Made by a program: the position numbers and the translations under genes. From positions 1 through 64,000 of the forward strand of contig NZ_BSNG01000001.1 of the NCBI RefSeq assembly GCF_030159855.1: a stretch of 64,000 nt of DNA, in the 5' to 3' direction. This document shows positions 29,164 to 38,006 of the stretch, piece after piece; the stretch's first letter is position 1; the number at the start of each line of letters is the position of its first letter. Source of the stretch: Devosia yakushimensis. Lineage in GTDB: Bacteria > Pseudomonadota > Alphaproteobacteria > Rhizobiales > Devosiaceae. A model generated the notes under the pieces. That model was not told the origin of the DNA. It saw only the letters and a list, made by a program, of their open reading frames with translations, and ran no database searches.

Positions 29164-29661
29164 ATGTATGCCGATATGAAAGGATCAGCCCATAGGCTGG
29201 CCCCAACCGAGATCGCCACTGCCGCCATGCCCGAGGATGAGCGTATCTGGGTGCCGCAGGCCGAGGGCGTCTGGTTCCGCCCGCTGATGCTCAACACCAT
29301 GCAGGGGCAGTGGTGCAATCTTTTGCGGGTGCGGCGAGCCGGTGTGCTGTCGCGGCATCTGCATACCAATCCGGTCCATGGCTATGTGATCAAGGGCCGC
29401 TGGCATTATCGCGAGCACGATTGGGTGGCCGAAACCGGCTCCTACGTCTTCGAGCCGCCCGGCGAAGTGCATACGCTGCTGGTGCCGGAAGATTGCCCGG
29501 AGATGATCACCTTTTTCAACATTACCGGTTGCATGCTTTACCTCGACGATGCCAATCGGCATGTCGGCTACGAGGATGTCTTCACCAAGATCGATATGTG
29601 CCGCGCCCACTACACCAAAATCGGTTTGGGGGCGGATTATGTCGACCAGTTCATCCGCTGA
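29164..29661 (+). CDS. Cupin domain protein (dihydroxyacetophenone dioxygenase-like family)
   Basis: 165 residues, single beta-barrel cupin. The metal-binding pattern is SRHLHTNPVHGYVIKG for the first half and PPGEVHTL for the second. It resembles proteins annotated as 2,4'-dihydroxyacetophenone dioxygenase family, but such annotations are loose. Its place between a sugar-acid regulator and an SDR gene suggests a sugar-acid isomerase or lyase role, as in KdgF-like cupins. A strong GGAGGAGAGGAG site precedes ATG 29164. The next gene overlaps its 3' end by 23 bp. Confidence 0.7.
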   Translation: MYADMKGSAHRLAPTEIATAAMPEDERIWVPQAEGVWFRPLMLNTMQGQWCNLLRVRRAGVLSRHLHTNPVHGYVIKGRWHYREHDWVAETGSYVFEPPGEVHTLLVPEDCPEMITFFNITGCMLYLDDANRHVGYEDVFTKIDMCRAHYTKIGLGADYVDQFIR

Positions 29662-30403
29662 CTATGGCTGGGCCGCCGGCTGGTTCACCGGCAAGTCCGT
29701 GCTGGTCACGGGTGGCACCTCCGGCATAGGCGCCGCTATTTCCCGGGCTTTTGCCGGGGCCGGTGCCAAGGTTGTCAGCGCTGGCGCGTTCCTGGGGGAG
29801 ATCGAGGCGGAGCGCGACGCGCCGGGTTTTGACGGGCGCGAGCTGGTGGTTCTCGATGTTCGCGATCAGGCCGCCATCGCGGCCCTGATCGGCCGGCTCG
29901 GTGCGCTCGACATATTGGTCAATTGCGCCGGGATCATCCGCCGGGGCGATGAGCATGACCCGGAGGTGTTCGAGCAGGTTGTCGACATCAACCTTAATGG
30001 CACCATGCGCATGTGCGCCGCCGCCCGGCCATTGCTTGCGGCGTCCGGCGCGGGCAGCATCGTCAATCTGGCTTCCATGCTGTCGATCTTCGGCGGTGGC
30101 CTGGTGCCCGGCTATTCGGCCAGCAAGGGCGGCATTGCCCAGCTCACCAAGTCGCTGGCCATCGCCTATGCCGCCGACACCATTCGGGTCAATGCCGTCG
30201 CCCCCGGCTGGATCGCCACGCCGCTGACCGGCGCCTTGCGTGAGGACCCGGCGCGGAGCCAGGCGATATTGTCCCGCACTCCACTCAATCGCTGGGGGCA
30301 ACCCGAGGACGTTGCCGGCGCCGCGCTGTTCCTCTGCTCCCCGGCTGCACGTTTCATCACTGGCGCTGTGCTTCCGGTTGACGGAGGCTATTCCGTCGCT
30401 TGA
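29639..30403 (+). CDS. Short-chain dehydrogenase/reductase (gluconate 5-dehydrogenase/KduD-like)
   Basis: 254 residues of classical SDR type: cofactor loop TGGTSGIGAA, NCAGII, the catalytic Ser in NLASMLSIF, YSASKGG (Tyr and Lys), and PGWIATPLT. The closing VLPVDGGYSVA is standard. It probably oxidises or reduces a keto sugar acid such as 2-keto-3-deoxygluconate or gluconate. The ATG at 29639 lies within the cupin gene and gives a 23-bp overlap; no better start is seen. Confidence 0.82.
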   Translation: MSTSSSADYGWAAGWFTGKSVLVTGGTSGIGAAISRAFAGAGAKVVSAGAFLGEIEAERDAPGFDGRELVVLDVRDQAAIAALIGRLGALDILVNCAGIIRRGDEHDPEVFEQVVDINLNGTMRMCAAARPLLAASGAGSIVNLASMLSIFGGGLVPGYSASKGGIAQLTKSLAIAYAADTIRVNAVAPGWIATPLTGALREDPARSQAILSRTPLNRWGQPEDVAGAALFLCSPAARFITGAVLPVDGGYSVA

Positions 30404-30449
30404 TCAGGCTCCTGCCGCGATCTGGTTGCTTCACGCGATTCAAGTATCC

Positions 30450-30540
30450 CCACAACGTCATTCCCGCGTAGGCGGGAATCCATTCTTCTTTTGCGCCGGC
30501 GGCAGAATGGATTCCCGCCTACGCGGGAATGACGTTGTGG
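30450..30540. repeat. Family A intergenic inverted repeat (intact)
   Basis: Two perfect 37-bp arms (30450-30486 and 30504-30540) flank a 17-bp GC-rich spacer. Each arm is itself palindromic around ATTCCCGC-GTAG-GCGGGAAT, so the element is two REP-like palindromes facing each other, as in a BIME. Similar elements are at 58487-58572 (intact) and 10033-10108 (diverged). It lies in the 285-bp gap between the SDR gene and lacI. Confidence 0.9.
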
Positions 30541-30639
30541 AGGGGACTGAAGAGAACGCCGGAAGGCCAGGGCGATAGCACCAAAAGCTATAACCCACCC
30601 ACCCTCCAACTTTCCCGGTTGACGTCCTCGATTTCTGGT

Positions 30640-30676
30640 GAGAAAACGTTTGCGCAAGATGAGCAAACGTTTTCTC
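30640..30676. promoter_or_regulatory. Twin LacI-family operators before the arabinoside operon
   Basis: GAGAAAACGTTTGC (30640-30653) and its exact reverse complement GCAAACGTTTTCTC (30663-30676) face each other. Each holds an A-A-C-G-T-T core typical of LacI/GalR operators, with the CG centres at 30647/30648 and 30668/30669, 21 bp apart, or two helical turns. A TTGACG -35-like element lies at 30619-30624. The sites end 12 bp before the regulator's own start, so autoregulation of the whole operon is expected. Confidence 0.78.
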
Positions 30677-30688
30677 AGTTAGGTTGCG

Positions 30689-31708
30689 GTGTCAGACCCG
30701 ATTAAAAATGTCGAGCGCGCAAGGATCTACGACGTGGCTGCCGCCGCGGGCGTCAGCGTCGCCACGGCGTCCCGGGCGCTGAATGATACCGGCCGCATGA
30801 CGGACGAAACCCGCGAGCGGGTCAAGCAGGTGGCGGCCGAGCTTGGTTTTCGTCCCAATGCCATGGCGCGGGGCCTGTTGAGCAAACGCAGCTTCACCAT
30901 TGGGCTTCTGACCAACGATACCTATGGGCGCTTTACCCTGCCGGTCATGGCGGGCATTTCCGAGGCGCTGGTCGATCGTGGTGTGTCGGTTTTTCTGTGC
31001 GCCATTGAGGACGATGCGACACTGGCCAAGGTGCATGTCGATGCCATGCTGGACAAGCAGGTCGATGGCATTATCGCTTCGGGCAAGCGTGTCGACCGGC
31101 GCCTGCCGGTGGATCTGAGCAAAGCCCCGGTGCCCGTGGTCTACGCCTTTACCGATGGGCCCGATGACAGTGTCACCTTCGTTTCCGATGACGCTCAGGG
31201 CTCGCGCGAGGCTGTGGAATGGCTCGCGGGGTGCGGTCGCAAGCGCATTGTCCATATTACCGGGCCCGAGAGCTTTGCCTCGGTGCATGTACGGGCTGAG
31301 GCCTATCGCGCCGTCGTCGGTGAGCAGGCCGAGATTTACTATGGCAAATGGACCGAGGCCTGGGGGCATGAGGCTGTCGCCCGGCTCTGGGATGGCGCGG
31401 CAATTCCGCCCGACGGCATTTTCTGCGGCAATGACCAGATTGCCCGCGGCGTCGTCGATGCCCTGCGCGAGCGGGGCGTTACCGTGCCCGGCGACGTATC
31501 GGTCGTCGGTTTCGACAATTGGGAAATCGTCGCCGCGGCGACGCGTCCGCCCCTGACCACAGTAGATATGAACCTGCGAGCGCTCGGCAGGGAGGCCGGG
31601 CTGACGGTTCTGGCGCTGGCCGAGGGGGAACGGGTCGAGCCGGGCATAAGGCGATTGCCCTGTCAGTTGGTGGTGCGCCAGTCATGTGGAGGTTCGGCGC
31701 CAACCTAG
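30689..31708 (+). CDS. LacI family transcriptional regulator
   Basis: 339 residues from GTG 30689. The DNA-binding domain (about 12-60) is RIYDVAAAAGVSVATASRAL with the hinge helix NAMARGLLSKRS, followed by a periplasmic-binding-like sensor domain (IGLLTNDTYGRFTLPVMAGI, GIFCGNDQIARGV, VSVVGFDNWE). It is first in the operon with the CUT1 sugar importer and GH127 gene, 48 bp before the SBP gene. The inducer is probably an arabinoside or arabinose from the imported sugars. Confidence 0.92.
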   Translation: MSDPIKNVERARIYDVAAAAGVSVATASRALNDTGRMTDETRERVKQVAAELGFRPNAMARGLLSKRSFTIGLLTNDTYGRFTLPVMAGISEALVDRGVSVFLCAIEDDATLAKVHVDAMLDKQVDGIIASGKRVDRRLPVDLSKAPVPVVYAFTDGPDDSVTFVSDDAQGSREAVEWLAGCGRKRIVHITGPESFASVHVRAEAYRAVVGEQAEIYYGKWTEAWGHEAVARLWDGAAIPPDGIFCGNDQIARGVVDALRERGVTVPGDVSVVGFDNWEIVAAATRPPLTTVDMNLRALGREAGLTVLALAEGERVEPGIRRLPCQLVVRQSCGGSAPT

Positions 31709-31756
31709 GAGAAACGCCAAGGGCCGGCGTTGCAAAGGCCCAAAGGGAGGACTGTC

Positions 31757-32995
31757 ATGTTGAAACGTCTATTGGGAGCGGTCAGCGTTGCCACGCTGTG
31801 CCTGGTTTCCAGCGCCTCGGCGCAGGAGACCATCAATATGTGGGTGCGTACCGGGATCGGTAAGGCATTCACCTCGCTGGCCGAAGCCTATAATGCCAGC
31901 CACGAGAACCAGATCGCGCTGACCGAAGTGCCGTTTGCCGAGTTGGTGCAGAAATACGCCACTGCCATTGCCGGCGGCCAGGCGCCTGACGCGCTGTCGC
32001 TCGATCTCATCTATACGCCCGCCTTTGCCGCGGCCGGCCAGCTGCAGGACCTGACCGATTGGGCCAAGGGCCTCGATTATTTCGAGAGCCTCTCGCCTTC
32101 GCACGTCGCCCTGGGCACCTATGAAGACAAGGTCTATGGCCTGCCGCTCCTGGTAGAAACCTCGGTTCTCGCCTGGAACAAGGGGCTCTACCAGCAGGCA
32201 GGACTCGATCCTGAAAAGGCCCCCACCAGCTGGGCTGAAGTTGAAACCAATGCCGAGGCCATCCGCGCTCTGGGTGGGGATACCTACGGCTTCTACTTCT
32301 CCGGCGGCTCCTGCGGCGGCTGCATGATCTTCACGTTCACGCCCCTGGTCTGGGCCTCGGGCGCCGATATCCTGTCCGAAGACGGCAAGACGGCAACGCT
32401 CGACACCCCGCAAATGCGGGCTGCTGTCGCCGCCTATCGCTCCATGGTGGAAAAGGATCTCGTTCCGGAAAGCTCGGCGACCGACAATGGCGTCAATTTC
32501 CTCAGCTTCACCAATGGCAAGATCGGCCATCAGAGCCTGGGCGCCTTTGCCATCGGCACGCTGGTCAACGACTATCCCGATATCGACTTCGGCGTGACGC
32601 TGATCCCCGGCATTGAAGGAGGCACCTCGTCCTTTGCCGGCGGCGACAATATCGTTGTTACCAAGGATACGCCGCGCCTGGCTGCCGTGCAGGAATTCAT
32701 CGAATTCGCCTATTCGCCCGAAGGCCAGAAGATCCTGGCCCAGAACGGCTCCCTGCCGACCCGGTCCGATATCGCGGCCGAAACGCTTGCCGGGCTCGAT
32801 CCGCGCCTGCAGGTGGCGGTCGATGCCATTGCCGTCGCCAAGACCCCCTATACGCTGCTGTTCAACGATCTGATCAACAGCGCCAATGGGCCCTGGGCCA
32901 CCTTCACCAATGCCGCCATCTATGGCGACGATGTCGATGGCGCCTTCGCCAATGCACAGGCTGAAATGCAGTCGATCATCGACAACGCGCCCTGA
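31757..32995 (+). CDS. CUT1-type sugar ABC transporter substrate-binding protein
   Basis: 412 residues of the MalE/UgpB class. The Sec signal peptide ends at SASAQ (residue about 23), and a two-lobe fold follows with ITEVPFAELVQKYATAIAGGQAPDALSLD-like segments and GKIGHQSLGAF. Unusually, a GGSCGGCMIF stretch carries two close cysteines in the binding region that could form a disulfide. AGGGAGG stands before ATG 31757. A hairpin behind the gene (33004-33035) separates it from the permease genes. Confidence 0.9.
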   Translation: MLKRLLGAVSVATLCLVSSASAQETINMWVRTGIGKAFTSLAEAYNASHENQIALTEVPFAELVQKYATAIAGGQAPDALSLDLIYTPAFAAAGQLQDLTDWAKGLDYFESLSPSHVALGTYEDKVYGLPLLVETSVLAWNKGLYQQAGLDPEKAPTSWAEVETNAEAIRALGGDTYGFYFSGGSCGGCMIFTFTPLVWASGADILSEDGKTATLDTPQMRAAVAAYRSMVEKDLVPESSATDNGVNFLSFTNGKIGHQSLGAFAIGTLVNDYPDIDFGVTLIPGIEGGTSSFAGGDNIVVTKDTPRLAAVQEFIEFAYSPEGQKILAQNGSLPTRSDIAAETLAGLDPRLQVAVDAIAVAKTPYTLLFNDLINSANGPWATFTNAAIYGDDVDGAFANAQAEMQSIIDNAP

Positions 32996-33003
32996 TGCTT
33001 TCT

Positions 33004-33035
33004 GAGCCGGGGGCTTGAGGCTCCCGGCTTTTTCC
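33004..33035 (+). terminator. Partial terminator between SBP and permease genes
   Basis: AGCCGGG and CCCGGCT pair over 7 bp around a GC-rich loop, followed by a TTTTT run. It would let only some transcripts continue into the permeases and so keep the binding protein in excess. Confidence 0.6.
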
Positions 33036-33055
33036 CTTCGACCGGAGCGACACGA

Positions 33056-33973
33056 TTGACCAGTTCCGCGCTTGCATTGGCAAAACCGCATGCCCGCCGC
33101 CGCCTGCGGACCGGGCAATGGCAGGGTCTGCTTTACATCGCGCCCGCCATGGCGCTGGTCATCGTGTTCTTTCTGATCCCGGTGCTGTTCACCGCCTGGA
33201 TGAGCCTGCATAACTGGCCGCTGCTGGGCCAGCCGACCTGGATCGGGCTGGGCAATTACATCCGCATGCTGAGCGATAACCGCTTCTTTGCGGCCCTGGG
33301 CTTCACTGCCTATTACACTGTTATCACGACCATCGTCATTTTCGTCGTCGCCTTCCCGCTGGCGCTGTTCGTCGAGCAGCAGCGGCGGGGCGTCGCCTTC
33401 TACCGCACGGTGTTTTTCCTGCCGGTCGTGGTGGGGCTGGCGACCGCGTCGCTGCTTTGGGTCTGGCTGGCCAATGTCGATAGCGGCCTCTTCGGTCCGG
33501 CCATCCGCATGCTTGGCCTTAGCGAAAAGAAGGTCAACCTGCTCGCCAATTTCGACAGCGCCTTTGCCACCATCGTCGTCATGGTGGTGTGGAAGATTGC
33601 CGGTTTCACCATGATCATCCTGCTCACCGGGCTCCAATCGATCCCCACCGAGCTGACAGAGGCGGCGCGCATCGATGGCGCCAAGCGCTGGCAGCGCTTT
33701 CGCTATCTGACGCTTCCCCTCATGCGCCGTACAATTGCATTGGCGCTGATCCTCAGTGTCACCGGTTCGGTACTGGCCTTCGATCAGTTCTACATCATGA
33801 CCAGCGGTGGCCCGCAGAACCGGATGATCTCGGTGGTCTATTTCATCTTCAACCAGTCCTTCGTTTCGTTCCAGCTCGGCTATGGCTCGGCGCTCTCCAT
33901 CGTATTGCTGGGCATTCTCGTGCTGCTCAGCGTCGTCCAATTGCGGCTCTTGCGGGTGGGGGACGAGAAATGA
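33056..33973 (+). CDS. CUT1-type sugar ABC transporter permease (MalF-like)
   Basis: 305 residues, six predicted membrane helices, first at about 24-47 (LLYIAPAMALVIVFFLIPV). The ATPase-coupling EAA loop TEAARIDGAKRWQRFRYLTLPLM is near residue 205, here split as TEAARIDGAKRW and RFRYLTLPLM. The TTG start at 33056 has GGAG 9 bp upstream. Its stop overlaps the next start (ATGA 33970-33973). Confidence 0.92.
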   Translation: MTSSALALAKPHARRRLRTGQWQGLLYIAPAMALVIVFFLIPVLFTAWMSLHNWPLLGQPTWIGLGNYIRMLSDNRFFAALGFTAYYTVITTIVIFVVAFPLALFVEQQRRGVAFYRTVFFLPVVVGLATASLLWVWLANVDSGLFGPAIRMLGLSEKKVNLLANFDSAFATIVVMVVWKIAGFTMIILLTGLQSIPTELTEAARIDGAKRWQRFRYLTLPLMRRTIALALILSVTGSVLAFDQFYIMTSGGPQNRMISVVYFIFNQSFVSFQLGYGSALSIVLLGILVLLSVVQLRLLRVGDEK

Positions 33974-34836
33974 CCACCGACACTAAGCTCGCCCGCCGGC
34001 GGCGCAAGTTCCGCGGTAATCTGGCCTTTCATGCCTTTGGTATTGGAGCCGCCTGCTTCTTTCTCGCGCCTTTCGTATGGACGGGGCTGGCCTCGCTGCG
34101 CAGTGGGTCCGAGGCGCAATCGCCGCCGCTGCCGCCCTGGCCGCGCAATGGCATCAGCTTTGATACCTATGCGGTGCTCGATACGTTCGGGTCGGGCGTC
34201 TGGCAGCACATTATCAATTCGGCCGTTGTGGCGCTGGGTACGGTGGTGCTGACGGTGCTGGTCAGCCTGCTGGCCGGCTATGGCTTCTCGCGCTACCGCT
34301 TCCCGTTCAAGAATGTCTGCTTCGTGCTGATCATCGCCACGCTGATGATCCCGTTCCAGTCGATCCTGACCCCGCTCTTCATCATCCTGGCCAAGCTCGG
34401 GCTCAACAATTCGCTGGTCGGGCTCATGCTGGTCTATGTGACGCTGCAATTGCCCTTCTCGGTCTTCATGATGCGCAATGCGTTCGATGCGGTGCCGCGC
34501 GAGATCGAGGAGGCGGCGCGGATCGACGGCGCGCGCGATCTCAAGCTCTTGGCACGCGTGCTGCTGCCGCTCGTCATGCCGGGCGTGGCGACCGTCGCCA
34601 TCTTTGCCTTCCTCAATTCCTGGAACGAGTTCCTCGCGGCGCTCATCCTTCTGTCCGACAACGACAAATACACTTTGCCCGTGCTGATGACAGCGGTGCG
34701 GGCCGGGCGCCTTGGCGCCATCAATTGGGGAGCGGTGCAGGCCGGCGTCATGGTGATGACCATACCCTGCCTCTTCGTCTTCCTGGTTCTGCAACGCTAT
34801 TACATGCGCGGGCTGATGGCCGGCGCAGTCAAATGA
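33970..34836 (+). CDS. CUT1-type sugar ABC transporter permease (MalG-like)
   Basis: 288 residues with membrane helices from about 22 onward and the EAA loop EEAARIDGARDLKLLARVLL near residue 180. NSWNEFLAALILLSDNDKYT and the VLQRYYMRGLMAGAVK terminus are typical of MalG/MsmG-type proteins. It forms the membrane channel with the preceding permease. The stop overlaps the GH127 start as ATGA (34833-34836). Confidence 0.92.
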   Translation: MTTDTKLARRRRKFRGNLAFHAFGIGAACFFLAPFVWTGLASLRSGSEAQSPPLPPWPRNGISFDTYAVLDTFGSGVWQHIINSAVVALGTVVLTVLVSLLAGYGFSRYRFPFKNVCFVLIIATLMIPFQSILTPLFIILAKLGLNNSLVGLMLVYVTLQLPFSVFMMRNAFDAVPREIEEAARIDGARDLKLLARVLLPLVMPGVATVAIFAFLNSWNEFLAALILLSDNDKYTLPVLMTAVRAGRLGAINWGAVQAGVMVMTIPCLFVFLVLQRYYMRGLMAGAVK

Positions 34837-36776
34837 TCCAACCCACCGGAAAGTCCCAAATGTCTCTTGCCCAAGATCGTCAATTCCGCCCACTGCCCGT
34901 GCCCAGCGTCGATGTTTCCGGTTTCTGGGGCGATTGGCAGGAGGCGGTGTGCGACCATACCGCCGCCATCCTGCTCGATAGATGCGTGGAAGCGCGCATG
35001 CTCGAACAGGTCGATATCGATGCGCCCAATCCCGGCGTCGTCATTCCCTTTATCGGCTGGCTCGGCTCGGCCCAGATGTTCTGGGATAGCGATCTGGGCA
35101 AGTCCATCGAGACCATTGCCTATTCGCTTTACCGCAAGCCCAATCCAGAGCTCGAGGCCAGGGCCGATGCGATCATCGATCTCTATGAGAAGCTGCAGGA
35201 GCCCGATGGCTATCTCAATTCCTTCTTCCAGCGCATCAAGCCGGAGTGGAAATGGACCAATCTGCGCGATTTCCACGAGCTCTATTGCGCCGGGCATATG
35301 ATCGAGGGCGCCGTCGCCTATTACCAGGCCACCGGCAAGCGCAAGTTCCTCGATATCATGAGCCGCATGGCCGACCATCTGGTGGCGCGGTTCGGTCGCG
35401 GTCCCGGCCAGGTCCGCGGCTATTGCGGTCATGAGGAGATCGAGCTGGCGCTGGTGAAACTGGCCCGCGTCACCGGCAAGCAGGCCTATATGGATCTGGC
35501 CAAGTTCTTCATCGACGAGCGTGGGCAAAAGCCCAATTTCTTCATCGAGGAAGCCATTGCCCAGGGCCGCGACACCAAGAGCGCGCAGAAGGATACGCTG
35601 GGCTATAATCAGTCGCATCTCCCCGTGCGCGAGCAGACCAAGGTGGTTGGCCATGCCGTGCGGGCCATGTATCTCTATTCGGGCATGGCCGATATCGCCA
35701 CCGAGTATAATGACGACACCCTCACCGATGCGCTGGAAATCCTCTGGGACGATCTGACCGGCAAGCAGATGTATGTTACTGGCGGCATCGGTCCGGCGGC
35801 CTCCAATGAGGGGTTCACCGACTATTACGACCTGCCCAATGACACCGCCTATGCCGAAACCTGCGCCTCGGTAGGCCTGGTCTTCTGGGCCAATCGCATG
35901 CTGGGCCGCGGGCCGGACCGGCGTTACGCCGATATCATGGAGCAGGCGCTCTACAATGGCGCCATTGCCGGTCTCTCCCGTGACGGCAAGACCTTCTTTT
36001 ACGAAAACCCGCTCGAAAGCACCGGCAAGCATCATCGCTGGACCTGGCATACCTGCCCCTGCTGCCCGCCCAATATCGCGCGGCTCGTCGCTTCGATCGG
36101 CTCCTATATGTATGGCGTCGCCAAGGACGAGGTCGCCGTTCACCTCTATGGCGAGAGTACCGCGCGGCTCGAACTGGGCAATGGCGCCAAGGTCACCCTC
36201 ACCCAGCAGACGCACTATCCCTGGGACGGGGCCATCGGCCTCACAATCGGGGTGGAGCAGCCCACAAGGTTTGCGCTGTCGCTGCGCATTCCCGCCTGGG
36301 CCAAGGGCGCCAGCCTTGCCGTCAACGGCCAGAGCATCGAGCTCGGCGCGGCGACCGACAGGGGCTATGCGCGGATCGAGCGGGAGTGGCAGCCCGGCGA
36401 TGTCGTGGCGCTCGCCCTGCCGCTGGTGCCGCGGGCCCTCCGGGCCAATAGCAAGGTGCGGCAGGATGCCGGCCGCGTGGCGGTCATGCGGGGCCCGCTG
36501 GTCTATTGCCTCGAAGGCACCGACAATCCGGTGGGTCTCAATTCCATTCTTCTGGGCGATGGGCTGGGTCGCTCGGAAACGGCTGTTATTCCCGATCTCA
36601 ACCGGGCCATCGCCATCGACCTGCCGGTCCTCAAAGAGGTCATCGCCAGCGACGAGCTCTATACGGCCGAGACGCCCGATGTGGTCGCCGAAACCGCACG
36701 TCTGGTGCCCTACCATCTCTGGGACAACCGCGCGCCGGGTGACATGCTGGTCTGGCTGCGGGCACAGCGGGGATAG
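34833..36776 (+). CDS. GH127 beta-L-arabinofuranosidase (copy 1)
   Basis: 647 residues, no signal peptide, so cytoplasmic. It matches Bifidobacterium HypBA1-type enzymes: RGQKPNFF and the helical barrel with DFHELYCAGHMIEGA, then NEGFTDYYDLPN with Glu326 (expected acid/base), AYAETC with Glu342 and Cys344 (zinc ligands), and HTCPCCPPNIAR with Cys410 (expected nucleophile) and Cys411. The Glu-to-Glu spacing of 16 residues agrees with HypBA1 (322/338). GH127 removes beta-L-Araf from hydroxyproline-linked arabinooligosaccharides. ATG 34833 overlaps the permease stop; ATG 34860 is an alternative. A paralogue is at 49616-51529. Confidence 0.92.
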   Translation: MIQPTGKSQMSLAQDRQFRPLPVPSVDVSGFWGDWQEAVCDHTAAILLDRCVEARMLEQVDIDAPNPGVVIPFIGWLGSAQMFWDSDLGKSIETIAYSLYRKPNPELEARADAIIDLYEKLQEPDGYLNSFFQRIKPEWKWTNLRDFHELYCAGHMIEGAVAYYQATGKRKFLDIMSRMADHLVARFGRGPGQVRGYCGHEEIELALVKLARVTGKQAYMDLAKFFIDERGQKPNFFIEEAIAQGRDTKSAQKDTLGYNQSHLPVREQTKVVGHAVRAMYLYSGMADIATEYNDDTLTDALEILWDDLTGKQMYVTGGIGPAASNEGFTDYYDLPNDTAYAETCASVGLVFWANRMLGRGPDRRYADIMEQALYNGAIAGLSRDGKTFFYENPLESTGKHHRWTWHTCPCCPPNIARLVASIGSYMYGVAKDEVAVHLYGESTARLELGNGAKVTLTQQTHYPWDGAIGLTIGVEQPTRFALSLRIPAWAKGASLAVNGQSIELGAATDRGYARIEREWQPGDVVALALPLVPRALRANSKVRQDAGRVAVMRGPLVYCLEGTDNPVGLNSILLGDGLGRSETAVIPDLNRAIAIDLPVLKEVIASDELYTAETPDVVAETARLVPYHLWDNRAPGDMLVWLRAQRG

Positions 36777-36781
36777 TGGAT

Positions 36782-37858
36782 ATGGCCAAGGGACTAAAGC
36801 CGGGCATGGTGCTGGCCGATGTGCGCAAGAGTTTCGGCAAGGTGGAAGTGATCCACGGCGTCGATCTCGTCGTGGAGGAGGGGGAGTTCGTCGTCTTTGT
36901 CGGCCCCTCCGGCTGCGGCAAATCCACCTTGCTGCGCATGATTGCGGGCCTCGAAGAGGTCACTGACGGGGAAATCGAAATCGGCGGCCGCAGCGTCACC
37001 GATCTCGATCCCTCCCAGCGCGGCATTGCCATGGTGTTCCAGTCCTATGCGCTCTATCCGCATATGAGCGTGCGCGACAATCTGGGCTTTGGCCTCGCCA
37101 TGGCCAATACGCCCAAACCGGAGATCGAGCAGCAGGTGGCCGCCGCCGCGCGCATTCTCAAGATCGAGCCACTGCTCGACCGGCGCCCCGGGCAATTGTC
37201 GGGCGGCCAGCGTCAGCGCGTGGCCATTGGCCGCGCCATCGTGCGCAAGCCGCAGGTTTTTCTCTTCGACGAACCGCTCAGCAATCTCGATGCCGAGCTG
37301 CGCGTCAGCATGCGCATCGAGATTGCCCGGCTCCATCGCGAGCTGGGCAATACCATGATCTATGTCACCCACGACCAGACCGAGGCCATGACCCTGGCCG
37401 ACAAGATCGTGGTGCTGCGCGATGGGGTGATCGAGCAGGTGGGCTCGCCGCGCGACGTCTATGAAGACCCGGCCAATACCTTCGTCGCCGGTTTCATCGG
37501 CTCGCCCCGCATGAACCTGATCACGGCCGCCGTCGACGGCGCGGGCAAGATCCTCGCCGGTGGCACCGAAGTCGCAACAACGATAAAATCACCCACCGGG
37601 GATGGCGCCATCACGCTGGGGCTGCGTCCCGAGCACCTGGTGCTGGCCGAAGCCGGGCCGGACCGGCTTTCGGCCCGGGTCGACTTCTCCGAATATCTGG
37701 GCGGCACGCGCTATCTTTACTGTCAATTGGCCGATGGGCAGGCACTGGTCGCTGAATCACGCGAGGGTCCCGACATCGAGGCGGGTGCCGCCGTCCACTT
37801 CACCTGGAAGCCGGAGCATTTGCGCCTGTTCGACGCTGCCGGATTGCGCTTGCGCTAG
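36782..37858 (+). CDS. Sugar ABC transporter ATP-binding protein (MsmK/UgpC type)
   Basis: 358 residues: Walker A GPSGCGKST, Q-loop VFQSYALYPHMSVRDN, signature LSGGQRQRVAIGRAIVRKP, Walker B VFLFDEPLSNLDAEL and switch His in VTHDQTEAMTLAD, followed by a TOBE domain (about 285-355). It powers the CUT1 permeases encoded upstream. GTG 36776 and ATG 36782 are both possible; the former touches the GH127 stop. It is the last gene of the lacI operon. Confidence 0.92.
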   Translation: MAKGLKPGMVLADVRKSFGKVEVIHGVDLVVEEGEFVVFVGPSGCGKSTLLRMIAGLEEVTDGEIEIGGRSVTDLDPSQRGIAMVFQSYALYPHMSVRDNLGFGLAMANTPKPEIEQQVAAAARILKIEPLLDRRPGQLSGGQRQRVAIGRAIVRKPQVFLFDEPLSNLDAELRVSMRIEIARLHRELGNTMIYVTHDQTEAMTLADKIVVLRDGVIEQVGSPRDVYEDPANTFVAGFIGSPRMNLITAAVDGAGKILAGGTEVATTIKSPTGDGAITLGLRPEHLVLAEAGPDRLSARVDFSEYLGGTRYLYCQLADGQALVAESREGPDIEAGAAVHFTWKPEHLRLFDAAGLRLR

Positions 37859-37944
37859 AGCGCCTATTACGGCGAGCCCTCCAAACGCGGGACAGCTTTT
37901 CCACATGGCGCGGATCGGGAGCAATCGCGTCTAATCACGACTGT

Positions 37945-37974
37945 TTGGATCGAGTATCCGCTAGGCTATATAAT
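37945..37974 (+). promoter_or_regulatory. Promoter of metNIQ
   Basis: TTGGAT (37945-37950), an 18-bp spacer and a perfect TATAAT (37969-37974) lie 32 bp before the metN start. The leader is too short for a SAM riboswitch. Confidence 0.65.
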
Positions 37975-38006
37975 GGCTGTTCCCGAAACAGCCGCGATGG
38001 CCCGAT

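Noticed and set aside
30450..30540. CRISPR-like or IS-end interpretation of the family A repeat
   Set aside because: There are only two facing arms, no regular spacers, no cas genes and no transposase; a REP/BIME-type element fits better.
31769..33940. Minus-strand open frame of about 723 codons opposite the CUT1 SBP and permease genes
   Set aside because: Antisense shadow of well-supported genes; no domain is recognisable.
34800..36716. Minus-strand open frame of about 638 codons opposite GH127 copy 1
   Set aside because: The plus strand encodes a full GH127 enzyme with catalytic residues in place, so the opposite frame is a shadow.
37859..38006. SAM riboswitch upstream of metN
   Set aside because: The promoter -10 is at 37969-37974, leaving a leader of about 25 nt, too short for a SAM-II aptamer; none of its conserved pieces were seen.
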